Source: Hysterangium stoloniferum (lineage: Eukaryota > Basidiomycota > Agaricomycetes > Hysterangiales > Hysterangiaceae). Taken from it: 64,000 bases of DNA. This document shows, in pieces, positions 46,627 through 57,719 of this stretch. The position numbers and the translations under genes were made by a program. The number at the start of each line of letters is the position of its first letter. The first letter of the stretch is position 1. The DNA lies in assembly GCA_015178975.1 (NCBI GenBank), contig WHVD01000050.1:186001-250000 (forward strand), written 5' to 3'. Below the pieces are notes generated by a model. That model was not told the DNA's origin. It was given only the letters and a program-made list of their open reading frames with translations, and did not search any database.

Positions 46627-47629
46627 TTTGTATGGCCTCCGTTAGCTTTTATTACAGCATCAAGTCTTCTGGGCATACTTTCTATCAGTTTCTGACACTC
46701 CTGAGGCTCAATATTTGGCCATTCCACTTCCACCCTCTCCCATAACTCCCAAACTCCCTTTGGTGGTGAGGAATATTTTTGTAGCTGTTTCTTCAGGTGA
46801 TTCCAAAGATACTCTATGGGATTTAGATCAGGAGACTGTGCTGGCCAGTCTAATACCTGAATCTTTTTTTTTAGTAAACCATTCTTGTGCCATTTTGGAT
46901 GTATGTTTTGGATCATTATCTTACTGGAAATGGCCTTATCTTTTGGAATCTCCAAATCTCCAATGCTCTGGGACAAGTTCTGATCCAGGATCTCCACATA
47001 TTGTGTAGAATCCATCCTTCCTTCAATCTCTGCAAGCCTTCCCACTCCATTCCAACCCATACAGCCCCAGACCATGATATTTCCACCTCCATGCTTGACA
47101 GTAGGTTACATTATCTATCAGAAAGTGGTTCTCCAGCTTTCTTCCACACATATTGATGTCCATCTGACCCAATCCTATTGATTTTGGTCTCATCAGCTAC
47201 CCTCTTCCAGTCATCCACTGTCCAGTGTTGGTATTTGAGGGCAAAGCTTAACCTGGCCTTTCTATGTTGAGCCTTCAACAAGGGGCTTTTTGCCTTGACT
47301 ACTGCTTTGAAACCATGCTGTTTCAAGGTGCTCCTGACTGTGCTAGGTGACACATTATATTGATTGATACTGTTAATGTAATGTGTAGCTTGGACAGCAT
47401 TATCTAGCTGGCCAGAGGTGATTTGATACATGATCCTCCTTTGATCAGCAGGAGAAAGCTTGGATGGACATCCTCTTTTCAGGTTTTCTTTGTCTATCTC
47501 TATCTCCTGAGCAATTCTACTGATAGTATACTTGCTAAGACCTGTTGTAGAGGCTACATTCCTATTGGAGAGTCCATTTTGTAGGAGGGAGATGGCTTGT
47601 TCTCTTTTGAGAGGGGAAATAGCTTTCAT
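46626..47629 (-). pseudogene. Broken Tc1-like transposase of element 2
   Basis: ATG at 47,629 opens MKAISPLKREQAISLLQNGLS with two helix-turn-helix-like segments (VASTTGLSKYTISRIA; YNVSPSTVRSTLKQHGF). The first DDE block, HWTVDDWKRVADETKINRIG, has its Asp. After a frame break near 47,110 the second part shows MVWGCMGWNGVGRLAEIEG and WPAQSPDLNPIEYLWNHL, with the last catalytic Glu of the DDE triad. Around 46,860-46,930 the second Asp block (DNDPKHTSK) sits in another frame, behind a TAA stop and a run of nine A that shifts frame. The C-terminal GGHT, the usual transposase ending, is cut by the 177-bp solo LTR. The enzyme cannot be functional. Confidence 0.88.
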
Positions 47630-47977
47630 GATAAGAATGATAGTTAAAATGTGACATTTTATGTCACATATTAATTAGAACATCAAATAAGTGTTACCTG
47701 ATTTTTCTTGTAATTTTCCTAGCCCTCTAGAATATAATATGATATAATGAAATGTGTGAAAAGAGAGGGTTGCAAAACTGTCCAATGATTGGTCATTTTT
47801 AAATATTCACTGTGACACCAATATCCATCAATATTATGTAATATTTGGGTATATCAAAGCTAGTATGCTAAGGTATATGTGAGAATATTTTCACTATTTT
47901 AAAAAATTTATTTGGTAGGTTATAAAGCATTTATTGAGAATTACCAAAACTTTGGGACAGTTTTGGAAGCCACTGTA

Positions 47978-48502
47978 TGCCCCATATGTTAAGGATTTCC
48001 ATCTGCCCACTAATCAAACTATCTTGGGATCCACTCCTTGTGCTAAGAAAAAGGAAGTGCCACTGATGCAGAATGAGTGCCAAAGGCTGTTCCCCATCCC
48101 TAAGCCCTAAGGATTGTGGTTATCTGATCAAGTGCTGCCTTCTAGATTATTGGTCTGATATTCCCTTTGCTGCCTTGCCAGAAAAATGGTGGATCATTGG
48201 GCCTGGCTGGGACTACTCTTGCAAAATTAATCAGAGCTTTAATAGGCAAGCCCCATGTTGGTTTGTTAAAATACTGATTGATTTTCCCCAATCTTGGTGG
48301 TCTTTGCTAATGGTAAGTCCAAACATGTCAAGACCCATTCCTGGGAACTCCACGGAGTATCCTCTGGATATTATATTAGGTTCTGAACCATCTTCTGGAC
48401 CAGTATCAAGATCCAGAATCCACCAGAATCCAACCTCATCCCTCAAGTACCTTTTGACTCACATCCCATTCTGTCAATGTGCCCCAGACTAGACACTTTC
48501 TG
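47978..48502 (+). other. Readable remnant, not recognised
   Basis: The plus strand shows protein-like text (APYVKDFHLPTNQTILGST near 47,980; LLDYWSDIPFAALPEKWWIIG near 48,148-48,210), apparently continuing the sequence left of Tc1-like element 2. No family recognised; probably a fragment of an older repeat or gene. Confidence 0.35.
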
Positions 48503-49127
48503 TTATGACCTGGAATCCATTGGACTCCACCAGACCCACATGTCAACCTGTTTATACCCAACTCTCTGTGCCCATCACCGGACTCCAACAGGACTCCCAG
48601 AATCCCTCTAACAGAGCATGTCAACCTGTCTATATCTGACACTGTCTCATGCACCAGTCATCAGAAAACCTGCTGGACTCTGCACTCCACCCTATATACA
48701 CCCAATACTCCATATCTCACAGACCAGTCACCAGACTCCGACCAGACTCCCGGAACCCCTCTAACAGTGCCCCATTCCTGTTATGGTCTAATGACCTGTC
48801 TAGTTCATTCTCCACTTCCATTTTGTCCCATCCCAAATTCCCAGTTTAGTATTTACTTGTTTCATTTTATGTTTAATAGTTCTGCCGCTCATTAATACCA
48901 GATTTGGTATTATTACATTTCAAAGCCTTTATAAGTCTCCCATACTCATGTACTTACAATCCAGTTTCAATCTCGAACTAGTTACACCCCAAATATGTCC
49001 TGATCCAGTCAGTCTCTAGTCCTCTTGTCTGTCTGCACATTCAATTCCCGGAACTCCCATGGGAACTCTGGAATCTACCTCTTCCTTATGTGTTCCATCA
49101 GCTTGAAATATGGACACCCAAATGAGT
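48503..49127 (+). repeat. LTR of gypsy family B (partial), interrupted
   Basis: Starts TGTTATGACCTGGAATCC, like the solo LTR at 10,141. It contains several diverged copies of a CACCGGACTCC(A/G)-type unit, a TATAAGTCTCC promoter-like word (about 48,930) and a leader-like end. It is cut at 49,127 by another LTR of the same superfamily. Confidence 0.7.
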
Positions 49128-49132
49128 GTATG

Positions 49133-49960
49133 TGTTATGACCGGAAATCCCACCAAACTCTGGGCATTAACTTATACGCACCCATGCCCTATACGCACCA
49201 ATTGTCAGTTTACCGGAATTCCCGCCGGACTCTGCACATCAGACTTGTCTACGTTCGACTTCATTACGTTGTGTTTCAGTCACTGGAAAACCCACCGGAC
49301 TCCGTCCCTGTCTATGTCCAACCTCGTCCCACGCATCAGTCACCGGACCCCACTCGGAAAACCTGTCATCCCTCTAACAGAGCCCTGTTCCCATTTTAGT
49401 CAAATGACCTGTCATGATTCGGACTCCACTCCTACTCCATTTCCCGTTATGGTTTATGATTTGTCACAATTTGGACTCCGCTCTGTTCCGTCCCATTCCT
49501 AGCACCAAATTGGTGTTTACTATTCTCATTTTATGTTTTGCTAGTTTCATTTCATCATTACTGGATTTGGTATGTCATTCACTCCATGGTCTATTTAAAC
49601 TGGCAGATGTTGTACATACAATCCAGTCAGAAAATCGGCTTAGATTCCCCCCAGTAATCTAATACATTTTCCGCTCTAAACTCCTACTTGAATTACACTG
49701 CTCACGCTAGTCAGAGCCCACGGGCTCCGGCGCATCTATCTCCCTTACCTATCCTGACTTACGTCTCGACTCACAACCTCTCGACCCACAACCTCTGACC
49801 TCCAACCCCACGACCCACGAACCCCACCCAGACTCCCTGGGATTCCCATCCGCCTGTCTGAAATTGGACAACATGATCTCGCGAGGGCGCAGCCTATAAG
49901 CTGAAGCCAAGTCCTACCGGATATTCCACGGGTTTCTCCGGAAACCCACCGTGTAATGCA
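49133..49960 (+). repeat. LTR of gypsy family B, second copy
   Basis: Starts TGTTATGACCGGAAATCC and matches the LTR pieces at 6816-6634 and 119-1 closely, which shows what those two pieces looked like before interruption. Its late part (AAGCTGAAGCCAAGTCC) matches the ends of the LTRs at 10,141 and 9002. The right edge is not sharp. Confidence 0.7.
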
Positions 49961-50154
49961 CTCCTGGTACTAATATCCCTGGAAACTCCCCCAAACTTAT
50001 TACCCAGGGACTCTGTGGGACATTCCCAGAAAGTGTGTTTGGAATAATTACCAGAAACCTCCACAGGACTTCCTTGGAACTTATCCTTTGTTTGGAACTT
50101 AACAAAGCATGTGTAATGTTTCCCATCATTGTCTTGACCAATGTCCTTTCACTT

Positions 50155-50440
50155 TTAGGTGCCTTTGGTGTCAAAATGTGACCTGAATGGTACTGTGACT
50201 TCTCCAGAATGCATCAATGCCCAAAATGCACCTGATGCTACTGTCCAAATGCAGGCATCAAAGGCATTCTTTAAATTCAAGGTCATCCTTAGTGCAAAAG
50301 CATCTTTAACTTTATCAAAGGTTGTGGAGGTCACTTTCAGATACTGCCCTATAAGTTCTCTAAGCCTCATTGTGAGCATTCTATCCTCATTTACTCATCC
50401 TCTGACAATGGTGGTGGCTAACCTTGGGCTATGTGTGTTA
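50155..50440 (-). pseudogene. Fragment of a fungal tyrosine-recombinase-like gene
   Basis: The minus strand encodes FDACIWTVASGAFWALMHSGEVTVPFRSHFD, which resembles the region around the first catalytic Arg in basidiomycete phage-integrase-like (tyrosine recombinase) proteins, usually FW-x-x-x-R-x-G-E; here His replaces that Arg. Upstream text (LRELIGQYLK) fits the preceding helix. Only about 75 codons are open, and both sides are LTR sequence, so this is a decayed fragment, perhaps of a Crypton-like element or a host gene of that family. Confidence 0.55.
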
Positions 50441-50446
50441 AGCTCA

Positions 50447-51227
50447 GGGCTTATGGACAGAATCTGGGGAAAACCTGCAGATGTTCTGGGAGCAGGTAGG
50501 ACTTGGCCTCAGCTTATGTGCTGTGCCCTCATCCAATTGTTGGGTCCAATTTCAAACAGAGGGCAGGGGAGATCCAGGGAGTCTGGGAATGTGCAAAATG
50601 ATGGGGTCAGGGAGCCCATGGGCTCTGGGAATATGCTGGTGCAAATGAACAGAAACAAGTGGGTATTGAACTGTAAATAGGTAGAAATACTAAGTTGGTG
50701 CTACATCAAGTTTCTGATTGGATTGTAAGAACAAATGGATCCTAGACTATATATATAGAACTAATGATTATTATACCACTAATCCAACAAGATAAAAAGA
50801 GTAAATGGGCAAACAAGAATGATGCAGATACTAGGGACAAAGGTTGGGATGGAATAGGAACAAACACAAGGGACACAATAAACTAGATGTCAAAAAGGCT
50901 CAAAAACAGATGAGGGCAAAGATCTTTAAGCATCTAGGGGGTCCAGGTATTAGATTTTTTGGATTTACGAACAATGTAGCATGTGATTGATGGGTAACCG
51001 GGTATAGTATTACTGGTAGTAGGGTACTTAACCTAGGTACTTGTACTCTACACTTCATACGTTTGCAACGTGTTCTATCTACCTAAACCAAGTCAAGCGT
51101 ATTCCGAACTCGCAAATTCTAACACCAGGATATCCAGTTGGAGTCCAGTTGATGGGTCACCTTGTAAAAGAGAGATAAGTGCTAATAGGGTAGGATCCAG
51201 GGCCTGGTGGGTTTCCTGGCCCTAACA
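50447..51227 (-). repeat. LTR of gypsy family B on the minus strand, carrying a solo LTR
   Basis: On the minus strand it starts TGTTAGGGCCAGG at 51,227, just after a purine tract (AAAGGGAGGGTAC), and ends GAGCTTAACA at 50,447. The end half matches 9002-9080. The purine tract in front suggests a 3' LTR whose internal part lay to the right. It contains the 177-bp solo LTR copy 2. Confidence 0.8.
50948..51124. repeat. 177-bp solo LTR, copy 2, inside a gypsy B LTR
   Basis: TATTAGATTTTTT...TTCTAACA with a perfect 5-bp duplication CCAGG (50,943-50,947; 51,125-51,129). Same length and ends as 46,450-46,626. Confidence 0.9.
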
Positions 51228-52110
51228 GTACCCTCCCTTTAAGGCCAATTTCCCAAAGAGGCCTAGAGCTTGATAAGGTTCATCAGTTATGCATATATGT
51301 CAAGATGTCAGGTGATCTGGAGGTATTGTTCAAAACATGGGGAGCCTATGAAAAAGTCGAAACATTCAAATATCTCATTTTCTCAAAACACTATGGCACC
51401 CAAGCCAACTCCCAGATACACAACACAACCCACCTTCACCAGAGTCAAAAAGCAACCTGTGGTGCTCTGGTTGCCAAGACCAGAGTGTGGACTATGTCTG
51501 AAAGTCCAGTCTGGGCCTGGGCTGCTTGCCCTGTTCCCACCTCAAGGCCAAATACTCATTAGTGCAGGAGGCCATGGTGCTTGAGAACTGGGAAGTCAGA
51601 GGTACTGTGGAGAAAATGGGGGCCCTGGAGGAGGCCCTGGCATGGATTGCACCAGGTATTGATGCCCAACTTCCCTCTGGGAAAAGAGTATAAGGGTGCA
51701 AAAACTGGTTGCAGAAGGGATCCAGTAGCTCTGCAGGGAGTCCCAGGAATTCCTGGATAGCTATGTTTGGGCTGTCCAACATTTCTTGATGTTGTTCCTG
51801 TTGCATTCATCAATCATTTCCTTAAGAATACCTGTTGTAATTGGGATCAGCAACTTGATTGTTAGTAAAAAATATACTCTGAAATAAAATGAGAGTGAGG
51901 AGCCAGTCTTACAAGGCAAGAATTGCAAAACATACCACTTTCATAACAATTTCTACAAGGGTACATTTGTCACGGATAGTGAGAGATAGGGCCGCTAGAA
52001 TATCTAGCCGACATTGTCTGGTGCTAGCCGGGGGTATAAACTCTAGCTACGAGATATAGGCTACTTAAATTCCTTCATTCTATGGACCATTTTTGGCGCC
52101 CCTTCCCAAT
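51228..52110 (-). other. Probable internal remnant of the minus-strand gypsy element, then unassigned DNA
   Basis: The first part lies directly before the polypurine tract and LTR on the minus strand, so it should be element-internal. The minus strand is open for about 100 codons (51,806-51,492; EFLGLPAELLDPFCNQFLHP), but no pol domain is recognisable. From about 51,960 on, the sequence contains short hairpins and a TGTCACGG word but no clear element. Confidence 0.4.
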
Positions 52111-52480
52111 TCCCTGATGTATATGAGTTACCTTAAGATGGATAGCATTGTTGCTTCACAACTGGAACCACCCGATTGACATTACTGACCTTCTATCAGG
52201 TCAGCACACTTTTGAATTTACATTCGTATGTGATTTGCTGATCTATATTGTTCTTGCTTCGAATTACCTTGAGATGTGTGGATCATTCCTCAACGTTACT
52301 ATAACTGGAACACACGTATGTCGGCCACACTCTGTTCATCGCTTTGACCGTATGTATCTTTTCTTCATTACCTTGTTTGTTGATATTATTTCGCCTTTTT
52401 TTCTGCTTCTGCCTCGAGGTCCGTATCCATTTCTCCCTTCGCGTCAATGTCCATGTACACTTTCCCACCCGCCATAGTTA
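52110..52480 (+). pseudogene. Diverged copy of a short coding segment (HNWNxPID), partner of 59,395-59,670
   Basis: The plus strand reads LLHNWNHPIDITDLLSGQHTF followed by a hydrophobic stretch. The text and the underlying DNA (over about 110 bp, with the word TATGAG(T/C)T(A/C)CCTT(A/G)AGATG before it) match 59,420-59,530. The family is unknown; the segment looks membrane-associated. Confidence 0.4.
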
Positions 52481-52639
52481 TCTTCACCATCGGCATCCAT
52501 ACCTAGTCTGCACTCGCCGTTGTCTCCGCCGGTTGTTCTTTATTCTTAGCAGTACAATCCTGAGAAGGGGGAGAGGTCAGGGCCGGCGATATGGTCGCGG
52601 CACGGCCATTTCACTTCCCTTTTCTTGGGCAGATGTAGA

Positions 52640-52875
52640 GTACTATCTGTCTTTTTCTCTCCATTCATTCCCACTCCCCTCTGCTCGCGTACATTCACCA
52701 CACTCTCCTCCTCGGCCTCCTCCCCTCCCTCTCTTCGGGCACATTTACCCCAATCTCCTCCTCAGCCATTTCCCATTTCCCCTTCCCTCCCCCTCGTCGG
52801 GCACATTTACCCTACTCTCCGTCTTTTCTTCACGGCCATTTAAACTTCGCTTTCCTCGGACACATTCACCCACTT
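52640..52875 (+). repeat. Short degenerate tandem repeat, period about 50-60 bp
   Basis: The word TCG(G/C)G(C/T)ACATT(T/C)ACC(C/A)(C/T)A recurs near 52,688, 52,736, 52,798 and 52,856 in a pyrimidine-rich tract. The copies are diverged. Non-coding as far as seen. Confidence 0.6.
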
Positions 52876-53749
52876 TCGACGTTTTTCTCGACACTAAAAT
52901 ACATCGCAGTGGCATCCACATTCTTTACCTCCGCCAACTCCACTACTCGGCTTCCCGTCATCAGAACCCTCAAAGAATGCAACAAATATTAACCCGCTTC
53001 CCTGTTTATTGCTTAAATCGTATCCGTTCTGTCATTTTCGGCGTTCTCAAATAACCATACTACTAGCAATAACCTGTCTTTCCTATATATTTTTTTCGAG
53101 TATTAACCCTGAAAATTGAGCGGTCCCTCCGTTATTAACAGTTTGATAGGTAACAGTTATTTGCGAGTCGAATGGGTGCTTTGGTACTGGACGGTCTTCG
53201 CTGATCCAATTGCCTTCAGTTGGCTGGACATTCCTACCAATGCTGTGTCTCTGATTTGGACTCATCCCCACCATAGTTTCTGAATCAATTAGACGACCGT
53301 TAAGTGGGCGTGGCTCATGCTACGCTTAATCATCGACACAAGTTTGCAACTAGAACTGTTCGATTCACTTTAGTATCAAAGTTGTCTAAACTCCGACATT
53401 GGACGGTTTCCCTGGGGGCAGGTTTTAGAACGAAAGATTCGGAAGTAAATCCTTCGCTGGCATCTTAATTTCCATATCCTCAGGGCAGCCTCTGTGATAA
53501 GAACTATGAAGAGCCTATTGTTTCTGATGGCGGGCCATTTTAAAATCAAAAATTGGCACAAGTTGACAGCTTTCTGCTGTGTTAGTGTCAAGGAATCGTC
53601 GCACGAGTGCATCATGGTGGGTACATGAAAATCATTGCGATGGTCTTACAGGTGGCACATATCATCAATACTATTGAGCTAGGCATGGAAGTGATTACGG
53701 GGAACAGTTGCACAATCAATTTCGACAATCCTTCCAACATTGAAGAGGG
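52876..53749. other. 3' flank of the EF-hand/ZZ gene, no separate gene supported
   Basis: Two short minus-strand frames (53,615-53,376 and 53,274-53,083) have no recognisable motif. They may be untranslated trailer or chance. Confidence 0.4.
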
Positions 53750-56700
53750 CTACGCTTGGGAAGCCATCAAGCGATCAAGTTTATCGCTCATAGACCGTAA
53801 AATTTCTTCATGTTTAGCGAGAATAGCCTCGAGCATCTTGATCCGCTGCTGATCAGTGATTTCAGTCATCGAATCCAGCGATTTCAACACTAATGGCTCC
53901 CCGTTAAATCGCATAAAGAGATGCCCGGCACAGTGTACATTTGTTCCATCTGCTTCATGAGCTATGCAATTGCTGCATACCGTGTGCTCTGGAGCTGGGA
54001 AGTAAATTTAAGATGATAAAGATCACCGTCGATGATGAAACACCCACTTTTACATTGTATACATCTGTAATGTACTTCATCACTGTAATCTGAGCCACAG
54101 AGTCCTTTACATGTAAAAGTGTTGGCGTATTCATCCTTCACTGATTTGAGGAATTCGATTGCCTTATCTCGAGAGCGCCTGAGTAGAGTCCTCTCCACAG
54201 CAATTGGCATTCTGATGAGTGGATGGGAAGACAGGTGATAACTGTATTCTGTCGCAGTCTTCTCTGGCAGTTGGAAAACACAATCGCCGCACAAATCGAG
54301 GTCTTTAAAGAAAATGCGTGTGAGGAAAGGATGACGGTTAACATAAGATAACTGACCAACCTTGTTTGCCAGTATCGATCTCGCACCCTAGGCACTGATA
54401 ATGTATGCCGAGTATGGGAGCTTTGTCGCATCCATTGCACATCCACATGCTTTACCAACGTATAAGCAACCGAAATCGATCAAATGTAGGATGACCACTC
54501 ACTGCAGTCCTAGCTTGAAATTTTCTTGCCTAGCAGTTTCCATGCACGCGCGTTGTTCACTCTCAGTCATGGACTTAAATAATTGGCCCATCTTCTGATC
54601 CTCTGCGTTTTCGCTTTCTTCTGAATCCGTCTCATCTACATATCGTCTAATAAGATAATTTTTGAATAGATCGATGAATTGTCGATGGGCTGCCATTTCT
54701 TCTAAGGGTCGCGTCACACCGTGATGGAGGTCCTCGGGTTTGACTTCAGGAATATCTTCCTCTGTATCAATATTCCTGGTTTGGAACTCAAATGGGTGAT
54801 CAACATCGGCAGTTATCTGAAGGCCCCAGTAGTCAGTCCGTGGATTGACATCATGCCATCTGGCGAACTAGACGGGCCAGTTATGGGTATTGTTTAGACA
54901 ACTGATAGGAGCCTGAGCAACGTACAAGACCGCCTGCATGTCGCCTCAAGCGATCAGTAAGAGAGACTGACTGTTGCTCACAAGACGCTAAGGGAATATT
55001 AATCATCGAAGGGAAAACGTATTGTGCTCTGGGACTCACCTTTGAGCTTATCGGTACGTAAAGTGCATGCAAATAGAATACTACGGATTGTCTCAGAGGC
55101 GGATTCAAATTCCATAGAATCCAGTGCGGCCTCGCATCCAAGGTTGAAGACCTGATAATGGCGTCTGAGAACAAGGTATAAAAGCGGATACAGGTACTGA
55201 TAACCGTCGCTGTAATTACTCAAATAGAATGTTCGAGGTCAATCCATATGTACCTTCTCAATTCTCCCCGGACCTAACAAAGTGCTGATAGTGTCCGTGC
55301 TATCAATCTCCCATTTTGCGGGCTCCAACGCCGCAGTCATCCCCGCTTCTTGTTGAGCCATGTGTTGTCGCACTAGATCAAGTAATTCCGAATCATCTGT
55401 CGTTTCCGACCGGTGTGAACGAAGTAGCCATGGAACCCATCGCAGCACATCTTTATATTCGACATAAAATTGGCCATTTTCGGGAAGTATAACGAGGTCC
55501 AATAAACGTTCGATTAGCGCTTCAATACGTTGATGGTAAATCGTAACTTTAACGCCCCATCCTGCGTTAACAGCGTGAGATTTCAGATACATAGATCGAG
55601 GAATGAAGGGGAAAGTACCGGCAGCCCAAAATGTACCGGCAGCCCAAAATGTGATCCAGCGAAGCATTGTAAATCCTTCGGGTTTTTCGCGATAAAAATC
55701 GTTTACTTCTGCTACTTTGATGAAGCCGGAGACATCATCATCAATGGCTGTGGAGATAAATACGAATCAGCATAAATGATTTGCATCAAATTGCATCCCA
55801 ATACCTTCTGCGATTGCGGGGACTCTCTCGAGAGAAAGAAATTGTATACACCACTTGTCTTTCTCAAGAGACTCCATTGAACTCCGATCGTCCTCACTTA
55901 CATCTGTCATTGCGAGAGATAATGCCGGGGAAGGAGGTACTACTTCAATACCGAGTTGTTCGTGTTGGGGACTATTAGTGTGAGGGTGATGTGAGACATT
56001 TTCATCCGCAAGGTCAATGAAATAACTGAAGGGCGAGACGATGTTAGAGGATGTGTTTCAAAGTAATGCATATTGATCCACAGACTCGTGTAATGCCAGC
56101 ACGAAGTGTCGTGCCTTGACGCTCGAACGTGCATTCTGTGGATTATGCCTCAACATGGATATAACAAGGCAACCCAAAGAAATACTACCATATCTTTCCA
56201 TACATGCTTGATATCCTGACAGCGCTTTTATTGGGCCATTAAAACTGCAAGAGTGAATAACAAACTCACAGGATCAATCACACGCCTCCATGGCCCAGAA
56301 CCGACCTTTTCAATAATTTTCTTCGTCGATCTTTGTATGGCATCTTCGAGTTGTTTCGATAGCGCGTCGAGTTTGACATCAAAATATGCCCTGTTTTTAT
56401 CGACCAGGACATCAATCGAAGACCGAATCGACAATAGGAGGGATGTTGATGCTTTTCCCTTTTGTCGGGCCGTAGAGGCGGTTGGCCCGCTGATGGCTGT
56501 CTCCGCCTCCAATTGGGCCAGTGCAGCTTCATTTTTGATGAAATACTCTTTGCCACCTTTCTTCTCAACTTCTATGGCCGCTTTTTTTCCCTGTCTGTTT
56601 GGTCCTCAAAAAGTTTTTTTATAACTTTGTCCAACTTGAAATCAATGGATTCCACATGGGTGGAAACCAAGGTCAATTTGACCTTTGAGACTCAGTTTAG

Positions 56701-57719
56701 ATTAAATCTCGTGCTGTAGTGAAATACACCTACCGCTACATAAATTTGTAACGCGTCTTTAATTTCGCCCTTCCTTGTATCGAATTTATCGGCGAAATTC
56801 AATAATTTGTCCTTTGATCCCACAAGTGGTAGATGTTGAAAGCCTCCCGAACAGTAGTTCAAATAGTTGTACCTCCCATTTTCCTGCTCGCAGGAACTTT
56901 CCTGCCATTAGGGTTACAAAAATTGAATAGCTTCTATTTGTAAGACGAAGTTGGCCTACCGAGAAATTTCTGCTTTGAAAAAGTGTCAAGCAGATTTCCG
57001 CACTCTTTAATATTCGTCCGGATTTTCTCCATGAGAGCTTTAGAGTATCATTTAAGCCACATGAAAATGGGGTCCCTTTTGGCAAATACCCACTCTGAAG
57101 ATTATTAACCCCAGCTCGGATGTCGGCGGGGTCAATGGTTTGCAATCTAAGATCATGACATGACATGATTACACAAAAAATAAGTAAAACTGGAATTTAC
57201 TGAAGTAAAACGCTCAGCATGTCGGCTTGCTTCAGCAGAAGAGCAGAAACACGCCGATCGTTCTCGCGTCTCTTCATTTCTAAGGCTAGGACGGCCTCAA
57301 ACGCTGTTACAGCGACTACGATGCATTAACATTGGTCGAACTTATAATAGAAAATGTGGCCACATACTACTAACAAATGGATGGACCCCTTTGATCATTT
57401 GAAGAGCATCGATGACATGTTTCATAGGCACCTGAAGCGATTTGAACTGAATCTGGGGTGCAGGGATGCTTAAAATTACTCACAAGGCATTCTCTAGGCG
57501 TCATCTTCAGCACATCAGCACTGGTGATCGTAGACATCGCATTCTTTGCCGCTGTGAACACAGCACTGTCTTTGATGACAGCATCGTCTGTGCGTGGTTG
57601 AAGCGTTGTGACGGCAAGATGAGGAGAGAGGAAGCACACTTACGCACTATATCCGCCATATTAGAGACACTATCTACAGTAATAGTGAGCTTGGAAAATT
57701 CATCCTTGAGTTTGGACAT
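53750..57719 (-). CDS. EF-hand and double ZZ zinc-finger protein (Agaricomycete family), 20 exons
   Basis: Twenty exons with matching phases on the minus strand (57,719-57,644; 57,587-57,484; 57,446-57,368; 57,315-57,201; 57,146-57,094; 57,037-56,960; 56,901-56,873; 56,811-56,734; 56,682-56,270; 56,215-56,189; 56,135-56,086; 56,025-55,805; 55,747-55,619; 55,561-55,254; 55,196-55,040; 54,987-54,926; 54,867-54,503; 54,449-54,361; 54,302-54,048; 53,994-53,750) give about 977 residues. N-terminal helical domain (HPFVSIAVTAFEAVLALEMK, IKECGNLLDTFSKQKFL), then SSVKARHFVLALHDYF, an EF-hand loop DDDVSGFIKVAE, a GPGRIE helical part, and two ZZ-type zinc sites: MCNGCDK...HYQCLGCE...LCGDC, then TCKGLCGSD...HYRCIQCK...CSNC. 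It ends in a short coiled coil. Probably a Ca2+- and zinc-binding cytoplasmic protein; its role is unknown. One base is missing in a run of seven A (56,582-56,588). Confidence 0.88.
55615..55650 (-). repeat. 18-bp tandem duplication across a splice donor of the EF-hand/ZZ gene
   Basis: GTACCGGCAGCCCAAAAT occurs twice in a row on the plus strand. On the coding strand each copy contains TGGGCTGCCG|GTAC, so exon 13 can end at 55,637 (donor GTACAT) or 55,619 (donor GTACTT). Both keep phase 1; the longer form adds the six residues of a second GTFWAA unit. Confidence 0.9.

Larger units (their letters stand above)
46201..47975 (-). mobile_element. Tc1/mariner-like DNA transposon 2, inactive
   Basis: A 1775-bp element including a later 177-bp insertion, flanked by TA (46,199-46,200 and 47,976-47,977). 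TIRs of about 212 bp begin CAGTAGCTTCCAAAACTGTCCC on the left and end GGAAGCCACTG on the right. Inverted copies of the terminal motif sit at the inner TIR edges (about 46,384-46,412 and 47,766-47,794). The transposase is on the minus strand. Confidence 0.93.
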
